A stretch of DNA of 64,000 nt, from contig NZ_CP082301.1 of assembly GCF_019880305.1 (NCBI RefSeq), positions 2,666,001 through 2,730,000 on the forward strand. Reading direction: 5' to 3'. Position numbers and translations under genes: made by a program. Positions 53,594-61,900 of this stretch are shown here, one piece after another. Source of the DNA: Streptomyces decoyicus. Its GTDB lineage: Bacteria; Actinomycetota; Actinomycetes; Streptomycetales; Streptomycetaceae. The number at the start of each line of letters is the position of its first letter. The first letter of the stretch is position 1. The notes under the pieces were generated by a model, which was not told the origin of the DNA, did not search any database, and saw only the letters and a list, made by a program, of their open reading frames with translations.

Positions 53594-54550
53594 ATGAACT
53601 CCGGAATGGATCACGACACGAACTCCGGCACGGATCCCGACATGACCTCCGCCACGGACCACGACACGAACCCCGGCACGGATCCCGACATGACCTCCGC
53701 CACGGACCACGACACGGATCCCGACATGACCTCCGCCATGGATCGCGAAACGAACTCCGCCATGGATTACGCCGGTCACTGCGCCGAGATCGTCCATCAG
53801 GCCGACCTGCTGGCGTCCTGCCTCACGGAGCACGCCGCCGACCTGACGACCACCGTCCCCTCCTGCCCCGACTGGAACCTCGCCCAGCTGCTCCGGCATC
53901 TGGGCGAGACCCATCGCTGGGTCGAGGACCTCGTACGCACCCGGGCGACCGAGCCCCCGCCCGACACCGCCCTCCGCGTCCTCCCCCGCGATACCGCCCA
54001 GGGTCCGGCCGAAGTCGCCGCCTGGCTCACCGAAGGCGCCCGCCTCCTGGCGGACACACTGCGCTCGTCGGGCCCCGACGCCGAGATCTGGACCCCGCTC
54101 CCCTCCGGCTCCCCGCGTTTCTTCGCCCGCCGCATGGCCCACGAGACGGTCATGCACCGGGCCGACGCGACCCTGGCCCTCGGCAGGGACTTCACCATCG
54201 ACCGGCGGGTCGCTCTCGACGCCCTCGACGAATGGATGGAACTCGGCTCCCTCCCCGAGATGTTCGACTTCCACCCCGACCGACGCGAACTGCTCGGCCC
54301 CGGCCGCATTCTTCACTTCCACGCCACGGACACCCCACCGGAAGCGGCCGCCGACTGGATCGTCGACCTCACCGGCGACACCCTCGCCTGGCGCCGCGCC
54401 CAGGAACCGGCCGCGGTCTCCGTCCGCGCCCCGCTGACCGACCTCTTGCTCCTCATCTACGGCCGCGTCCCCGCCGACAACGACACCTTCGAGATCACCG
54501 GCGACGCGGAGCTGCTGGAGTTCTGGCTGGCACGGGTGCTGTTCGGGTGA
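53594..54550 (+). CDS. Mycothiol-dependent maleylpyruvate-isomerase-family protein
   Basis: 318 residues from ATG 53594; ATG 53606 or ATG 53762 (MDYAGHCAEIVHQADLL) could be the ancestral start. The domain from residue 57 is MDMPI/DinB-like: LTTTVPSCPDWNLAQLLRHLGETHRWVEDLVRTRA, FARRMAHETVMHRADATLALG (metal His region), and the C-terminal ITGDAELLEFWLARVLFG. Members use mycothiol chemistry or are S-transferases; substrate unknown. The first 56 residues are tandem repeats rich in Asp, Thr and Met, see the separate entry. Confidence 0.8.
   Translation: MNSGMDHDTNSGTDPDMTSATDHDTNPGTDPDMTSATDHDTDPDMTSAMDRETNSAMDYAGHCAEIVHQADLLASCLTEHAADLTTTVPSCPDWNLAQLLRHLGETHRWVEDLVRTRATEPPPDTALRVLPRDTAQGPAEVAAWLTEGARLLADTLRSSGPDAEIWTPLPSGSPRFFARRMAHETVMHRADATLALGRDFTIDRRVALDALDEWMELGSLPEMFDFHPDRRELLGPGRILHFHATDTPPEAAADWIVDLTGDTLAWRRAQEPAAVSVRAPLTDLLLLIYGRVPADNDTFEITGDAELLEFWLARVLFG
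53615..53752. repeat. 48-bp in-frame repeat at the N-terminus
   Basis: A 16-residue unit (DTNSGTDPDMTSATDH) begins at 53615 and 53663, with a shortened third copy (DTDPDMTSAMDR) to about 53752. 48 bp keeps the reading frame, and every unit contains in-frame ATG codons, so length changes could alter the start. Confidence 0.85.
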
Positions 54551-54619
54551 GCAACGGCGGAGGGGCGCGGCGGCTGTGCATACGGGCACGGGGGCTGACG
54601 GGCTGGGGCCGGGAGGGCG

Positions 54620-54670
54620 GGGTGTGTTCGGGGCGGGGTGTGTTCGGGGCGGGATGTGTTCGGGGCGGGC
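54620..54670. repeat. 15-bp tandem words in the gap before the toxin locus
   Basis: GGTGTGTTCGGGGCG-like words occur three to four times in the 274-bp gap (54551-54824), followed by a similar degenerate region. No gene seen. Just upstream of 54825 a TAGGTT -10-like box (about 54779) can be noted. Confidence 0.6.
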
Positions 54671-54824
54671 CGCGTTGAGGGCGGGCTGCGCTTGGGACGG
54701 GACCGTGCTCGGGACGGGCCGGGCTCGGGGCCGCATACCTGCTCCCGAGGCGAACCAATCAGGCCATCACGGCGTGAGTTAGGTTGACCACCATCCACCG
54801 GACCAGCATCAAGGAGACAGCGTC

Positions 54825-55193
54825 ATGACCGATTCCGACCGGCCGGCCAGCACTCCCGGTCTGCCTCCTACGCCGCCCCCGTACCGTCCACAGCTCGGAC
54901 CGAACCCCCTCCCGACGAACGAGGCCGAGGCGCTGGCGATCGGCCGTCAGCACTTCCCCGAGGTCGGCTCACCAGGCGGGCCCGCCGAGCTGTACGTCCA
55001 CGAATTCGACATCGGCTACCTGATCCACGCGGGCTGGCCGGCCCCCGAGGACCCCACCGCCCGCCCCTCGGACCCCGGGGGCACCCACATCGTCATCTCC
55101 AAGATCGACGGCAAGGTGGCGGACGTGCCCAACTTTCCCCCCGAGGACGCGGTGGAGCTCTACCGCGAGTCGTACGCCCCGGACAGCGCCTGA
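54825..55193 (+). CDS. Small conserved protein at the head of the toxin locus
   Basis: 122 residues from ATG 54825, with AAGGAGA upstream. A Pro-rich N-terminus (residues 1-30) precedes EAEALAIGRQHFPEVGSPGGPAELYVHEFDIGYLIHAGWPAPEDP, HIVISKIDGKVADVPNFPPEDAVELYRESY. The layout (short alpha/beta protein with the HIVI-SKIDGKV strand pair) is reminiscent of small immunity-type proteins such as YrhB/Imm35, but this is not certain. Cytoplasmic, no signal. It lies 108 bp before the WXG100-like gene on the same strand and probably belongs to the locus. Confidence 0.62.
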   Translation: MTDSDRPASTPGLPPTPPPYRPQLGPNPLPTNEAEALAIGRQHFPEVGSPGGPAELYVHEFDIGYLIHAGWPAPEDPTARPSDPGGTHIVISKIDGKVADVPNFPPEDAVELYRESYAPDSA

Positions 55194-55300
55194 GCCCGAC
55201 GAGTTGCCCGGCACGGGAGTCCTGGCGGACGGTCAGTGGCTCCCGTTAGGCTTTGGCTTGAATATCTCATTGGGTAACCATCACGAACACGGGGGACGTT

Positions 55301-55801
55301 GTGGCAGGCGCTGGTGGGTTCCAGACCAACGTCGAGGGTCTCAAGGCGGAGGGCACCAACTTCGTCAAGCTCGGCGAGGACTTCTATTCGTCGGTGGCAC
55401 GGCTGATGGACGGCCTGCATGCGCAGGGGGCGGGTCCGCCCAGCAATGGCAAGGAAAAAGCGCCGCCGGACAAGTCGTTCGGCGAGCAGTTCATGAGCGG
55501 CCTGACGACGTTCGACAGCAAGGACGGCGCTCCGCCCTGGGGTGATGACGAGATCGGCGAGAAGTTCGGTGTCGCCTATGAGGGCGTGCGGGACGGTATG
55601 TACGAGTCGATGGGCCATCTCTCCTCGAAGCTTCAGGAAATCGGCAAGGCACTGACCTCGATGTCCAGGAACCATGCGGAGAACGAGGACTTCAACGACT
55701 CGCTGATGAAGCAGCACGTCGAGAACAAGCAGGCGTGGCGGGACCCGACGGCCGAGGACGACGCCGTCGTCCGCACCTCGTGGAGACCCGCGCAGCACTG
55801 A
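55301..55801 (+). CDS. WXG100-like secreted helical protein
   Basis: 166 residues from GTG 55301 (GGGGGAC just upstream). GAGGFQTNVEGLKAEGTNFVKLGEDFYSSVARLMDGLHAQG and later GVAYEGVRDGMYESMGHLSSKLQEIGKALTSMSRNHAENEDFNDSL form two helices in the ESX/WXG100 style, here with an inserted loop. The WXG motif itself is not intact (PWGDD and GVAYEG are the nearest). By position it is the type VII partner of the giant toxin that follows; no ESX core secretion gene is in the window, so the machinery would be elsewhere. Confidence 0.75.
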   Translation: MAGAGGFQTNVEGLKAEGTNFVKLGEDFYSSVARLMDGLHAQGAGPPSNGKEKAPPDKSFGEQFMSGLTTFDSKDGAPPWGDDEIGEKFGVAYEGVRDGMYESMGHLSSKLQEIGKALTSMSRNHAENEDFNDSLMKQHVENKQAWRDPTAEDDAVVRTSWRPAQH

Positions 55802-55901
55802 GTTCACCTGCCGGTTCCGAAATATGTGACGCGGCGGCCTGTCCGCGCACCCCGCGTCCGTAACACGTCTGAATGCGCGTTTTTCACGGGGGAGTTCCAT
55901 C

Positions 55902-58900
55902 TTGTCTGTCATGCTGCCGGATCCTCTTGAGTGGGTCCTGGACATGCTCGGATTCAACTGGCCGCACGCAGACGAAGACAAGCTGATCGCATGCGCCCAG
56001 GTCTGGCGCAATTTCGCGGCGGAGGTCGAGGGTCATCAGGCCCGCGGCAACTCCTACGCGAGCAATGTGCTCGGCGAGAACTCCGGCGACTCCATCGAGG
56101 GTTTCAGCAAGGCCTGGGAAAAGTTCTCGGGTGGTTCGGGGTATCTGAACGACGCCCGTGAGGCGGCCGAGGTCATCGCCTTCACGCTGGAGGCCGCCGC
56201 CGCCCTGGTCATCGGCATGAAGATCGCCGTCATTGTCCAGTTGGCGATCCTGGCCGCCGAGATCATCGCAGCCCAGGCGGCGGCCCCCTTCACCCTCGGA
56301 CTGTCCGAAATCGGTGGCGCGGCCGCCACGCTGGCCACCCGTGAGATGGTCCGCAAGATCCTCAAGGAGGTCGCCAAGCAGCTGCTCGAGGCGATCGTTG
56401 AGGCGGCCAAGGAGCCGGTGATCTCCGCGCTCGAGGCGATGGTCTCCGACCTCATCGCCCAGACCGTCAACCAGAACTTCGGCGCCCAGAAGGGCTACGA
56501 CCTGGGCCGGACCGCCAAGGAGGGCTACGCCGCCGGCAAGGACGCCGTGGAGAACACCGGGGAGAGCCTCGGCGAAAGCCTCCGCGACGGTGCGGGCGGA
56601 CGCGCCGGACGCCGCGCCCGCCACGGCCTGGACTCCGCGGCGGGACACGGAAGTGACGAAAGCGGTTCCGGAGACGGCGGCGGCGACGGCGGCGGTTCGG
56701 GGACCGGTTCCGGCAGTGGTTCGGGCAGCGGCTCCGGCAGCAGCTCTGACGGAGGCGGATCGGGCAGCGGGTCGGGCAGCGGGTCGGGCTCCGGCGGCGG
56801 CTCCGGAAGCAGCTCGGGCAGTGGCTCGGGCAGTGGCTCCGACGGCGGCTCGGGGAGCACGTCCGGGAGCGGCTCGGACGGCGGCTCCGGCAGCACCGCC
56901 GGCGGCGGCTCCACCGGCACCTCGAACGACTCCAGCGGCAGTAGCAGCGGCAACCGCGGCGGCTCGGACGGCGGCGGCTCCACCACCCACAGCCCCCGCG
57001 CCTCGGACAACGCGGGTGCGGCGAGTGGACCGGACAGCGGTGGCGCGGGCAGCAACCCGTCCTCCTCCAACAGCCCCTCCAACGGCGCGGATCCTGCCCG
57101 CAACACCCCCGAAGCCCAGCCCCTGCCGCCCCCGGAGCAGCGCTCCCCCTTCGACGAGGGCTTCCAGGGCAGCAACGACAGCCCGTACGGGTCACCCCAC
57201 ACCCCCGACTCCGGAGACGCGCCGAACGGCGGCCCCACCCCCGACTCGGGACACGCGCCGAACGGCGGCCCCACCCCCGATTCCGGGCACACCCCCGACT
57301 CGGGCTCCACCCCGGACACCTCCCGCCCGGACTCGGACACACCGAGCACCCAGCCCACGCCGGACAACACCCCCGACTCAGCGCGCCCCGACCCCGACTC
57401 GGTCACCACCCAGCCCGCACCCGACAACACCCCCGACTCGGCCCGCCCCGACCCCGACTCGGTCACCACCCAGCCCGCACGGGACAACACCCCCGACGCC
57501 GCGCGGCCGGACGCGGACGCGGTCAGCACCCAGCCGGCCCACGACAACACCCCGGAAGGGGCCCGTCCCGCCCCCGCCCCCGCCCCGGCCCCCGTCAGCA
57601 CCCAGCCCGCACCGGACCAATCCCCCCAGCAGACCGGACCTTCGCACCCGGACGCGCCCCAGGCGAGCGGGCCTTCACACCCCGACGCCTCCTCCCAGCC
57701 GTCTCCGGCTCCCTCGCAGGCCCCCGACCCCGTAGCCGGCAACCCGCCCTCCTACGGCGACAACTCCCACAGCTCCAACGGCTCCCCCGACGCAACCGGC
57801 AACGACAACGGCAACGGGACGGGCAACGGCACCCCCAATGGGGACAACTCGGCCACCGGCGGCGGCCGCGCCTCGATGCCGCATGCCGGCCCCCCGCCCC
57901 AGGGCGCCCCCGTACAGCACACCCCGTCGTCCGGCCAGCCCATCCAGCAGCGCGACCCGGCACCCGGCGACCCCATGCCCACCGTGGACGACCCCGACGA
58001 CACCACCGTCACCACCCAGTCCGCGGGCACCGCCACCATGCCCCCGCCCACCCAGCACGCCCCCGACGCCGGCAGCACGCCCTCCACCCCCACCCCGCAA
58101 CAGGCCCAGCCCAACAGCTCCCAGGCGAACGGCCCGATGATGGCGGGCGCCATCCCACCCCAGGGCGGCCCCGGCACCTCCACACCCCGCGGCGGCACCC
58201 CGTCCACCGGAAACGGCAACCCTGCCGCACGCCCCACCAACCGGCGGCCCGACGGTTCCCAGGCCATCCGCGACGTCACCCAGCAGCCCACACCGGAGCG
58301 CCCCGCCTACAACCCCCGTCTCGACGGACCCCGCCGCGACGCCCCCACCACACCCCCCGGCAACAACCGCCGCCCCGACGGCTCGCAGATCGTCCACGAC
58401 CACACCCAGCAGCCGACCCCCGAGCGCCCCCCGCACAACCCACGCCTCGACGGCCCCGCGCCCCACGACGACTCCCGGCCCGAGAACACCGATTCCCCTC
58501 GCCCGGACCCGGACACGCCCCACCAGGACGACAACAGCCGACAGGTTCCCGCCGAACCGAGCGGCAGCACCACCCACCCGGACGCAGCGCAGCAGACGGA
58601 CACCTCCCACGGGGACCGGCCTCAGGCCGACGACCCCAGCCAGGCCCCGTCGCGTCCGGATGCCCAAAACCCCGGCGCACCGAACCCCAACTTCCCGCAC
58701 CCGCAACAGCAACCGCAGCACCAGCAGCCGTACCCGCAACAGCAGCCGCACCCACAGCAGTCCGTCCAGCAGCAAGCGCACCCACAACAGCCGGTTCAGC
58801 AGCAGACGCACTCACAACAGCCCACGCTGCAGAGTCACACACCCCCTCAGCAGCAGCACCCACACCAGCAGACGCCCCAGCACCAGCATCAGCAACCCCA

Positions 58901-61900
58901 GCAACACCAACCCCACCACCAGCAGCCGCAGCCGCCCATGCACCAGCAGGCTCCCCACCAGCAGTCTGCGCCGCACCACCAGAATCAGAACCCCGACCAG
59001 TCCCATCCCCTGCCGGACCAGCAGCCCCAGCCTCAGGCGCCGGTCCCGCAGCCCGCGAACCTCCGTAGCCACACCGACGTACGGATCGGTCTCAACATCC
59101 AGCCGCGGGGCCTGTATTCGCCGTTCCCGCGCGACCAGCAGGCGTTGGAGGCGAGCTTCCCGCGGAACCCGGACGGCACTCCGCGCGCGTTCAACGACCC
59201 GTTCCAGCCGTGGGCGCAGCTCCAGAACGACGGCGGCCGGGACGTCCCCGGACGCGGCAACAACTGCGCCGATTGCACCCGCTCCTTCATGGAGTCCTGG
59301 TACGGCCACCCGCAGGTCTCCTCGCCACGCACCTACGACCCCGACGGCCGAGGCGGCATCGACCGCAGGACCGGTGAACGGGACGGCGCCGCCAACATCG
59401 AGCAGTACGCGGGCACCGACTTCCGTACCTCCGGCCAGAACTCCCATGACGGCTACGCCCGAATAGCCGACGAGCTCCGCCAGGCGGGACACGGCGCATC
59501 GGCCGCGGTACTGATCACCTGGCCCAAGACGCGCAGCGGCAGGCCCGGCGGCGCACACGTCTTCAACGCGGTCAACCACAACGGCCGCGTCATCTGGGTC
59601 GACAGCCAGTCCGGCAAGGTCAGCGAACAGCCCATCAACACCAAGGCCGTGGACGTCTGGCACCTCGTCCTTGACGCCAACCGGCAGCCGTTCGATCCCG
59701 CTACGGCCCAGAACCAGACCCCGCAGCAACAAGCCCCCCAAAACCAGCAGCAGGCACAAGCACAACAAAACCAGCAGCAGGCGCAACAGCAGGCCCAAGC
59801 GCAGCAACAAGCCCAAGCACAGGCGCAGGCACAGGCACAGGCACAGGCACAACAGCAAGCCCAAGCGCAGGCCCAAGCGCAGGCACAGGCACAGGCACAA
59901 CAGCAGCACGCTCAGGCGCAGCAGCAGGCACAGGCTCAAGCCCAGCAGCCCCACCCATACGCCCAGCAGCCACAGCCACAGCCACAGCCGTACGCCCAGC
60001 AGCCACAGCCGAGCCCCTACGCGCAACAGCAGCAGGCTCCGGCGCCACAGCAGCACCAACAGCAGGTCCAGGCGCAGCCGTACACGCATGCCCAAGCCCA
60101 GCAAGCCCAGGCTCAACAGCAAGCACAGCCACAACAGGCCCACCCGTACGCCCAACAACCGCAGCCGCAGCCGCAGCCAAATCCCTACGCCCAACAGCAG
60201 CAGCAGCAGCAGCCCAACCCGTACCAGCAGCAGCCTCAGCAGAGCCCGTACAACCAGCCCTATCAGCAGCCGAGCCCGCACCCTCAGCAGCAGACGCAGC
60301 CCCCGCACGCCCAGCAGCCAGGCCCGCAGCAACAACCCCACCCACAGCAGCAGCCTGGCCCCTTCCAGCAACACCAGCCTGGCCCCCACAACCAGCAGCC
60401 CCACCCACAGCAGAGCCCGTACGCCCAGCACCCCAACCCGTACCAGCAGCAGCCCCACCAGCAGGCTGCCCCCTACGCACAGGCGCATCAACAGCAGCCG
60501 TACGCCCAGCAGCAGCCCAACCCGTACCAGCAACACCAGCAGCAGCCGAGCCCGAACACCCAGCAGCCGACGCCGTACGCGCAGTCGCAGCAGCCGGGGC
60601 CCTACCAGCAGCCGGGCCCCCACGCCCAGCAGCAGACCCAGCCCAACCCGTACGCCCAGCAGCAACAGCCACAGCAGCAGGCCCCACAGCAACAGGTCCC
60701 GCAGCAGCAACAGCCAAGCCCGTACACCCAGCAGCAACAGCCGCAGCAGCAGGTGCCACAACAGCAGGCCCCCCACACTCAGCAACAGCCACCGCAGCAG
60801 ACGCAGCAGACGCAGCAGACGCAGCAGGCGCAGCAGGCGCAGCAGGCGCAGCAGCAGGCACCCCACTCTCAGCAGCCAGCACCCCAGCAGCAGACCCAGC
60901 CCCACCAGCAGCAGCAGCAGCAGCAGCAGCCGACCCTCCAGGCACAGCCCCACCAGCAGCAACCGTCCCCGGAGCAGTCGTCCACCGGGGAAGAGGGCAC
61001 CGCGCAACCGCAGAACAAGCAGGAAGACCCCAACGGCCACGGCGCGATCCGCAACGATCTCAACCACCACCCCCAGGGCCTGCTTCCTCCGCACCCCCAC
61101 GATCAACAGCTGTTGGAGAACGCCATCCCGCGCAACGCGGACGGCACACCACAGCGCTTCGCCAACCCCTTCGACTCGTGGGCCCAGCTACAGAACGACG
61201 GCGGCAACACCGTCCCCGGGCGCAGCAACAACTGCGCCGACTGCTCCCGCTCCTTCCTGGAGACCTGGTTCGGCAACCCGCAGGTCTCCGCACCGCGGAC
61301 ACCCGACACCGACAAGGACGGCAAGCCCGACACCTGGTCCCCGGAGCGGGCCGCAAACGAGAACCAGATCCGCTGGAGCGGCGCCAAGCACTCCTACGCA
61401 GGAACGGGCCAGGACCCGAACACCGCCACCCGTATCGCCAATGACCTCCAGAAGGCCGGCCACGGAGCGGCAGCGATCATCCAGGTCAACTGGCCCAAGG
61501 GCGGCGGTCATGCCTTCAACGCCGTGAACTACCACGGCAAGATCATCTGGATCGACACCCAGACCGGACAGGTCAGCCACGACCCCATCCACATCTCCAA
61601 GGCAAAGCACGTCTTCCACATCCCGCTGGATGCCAACCGCCAGCCATTGCACGCGGACAAAGCCGTCGCCAAGCCCGACACCACCCCCACCGACCAGGCA
61701 CAGGCCAAGCCGGACACCACACCAGCCGACCAGGCACAACCCAAGCCCGACACCACACCAGCCGACCAGGCACAACCCAAGCCCGACACCACACCAGCCG
61801 ACCAGGCACAACCCAAGCCCGACACCACACCAGCCGACCAGGCACAACCCAAGCCCGACACCACACCCACGGAACAGTCGCAGAACAAGCCCGACGCTTC

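Noticed and set aside
58812..61106. Very Leu/Arg-rich frame antisense to the Gln-rich linker
   Set aside because: CAG/CAA repeats read as CTG/TTG on the other strand; an artefact of repeat composition.
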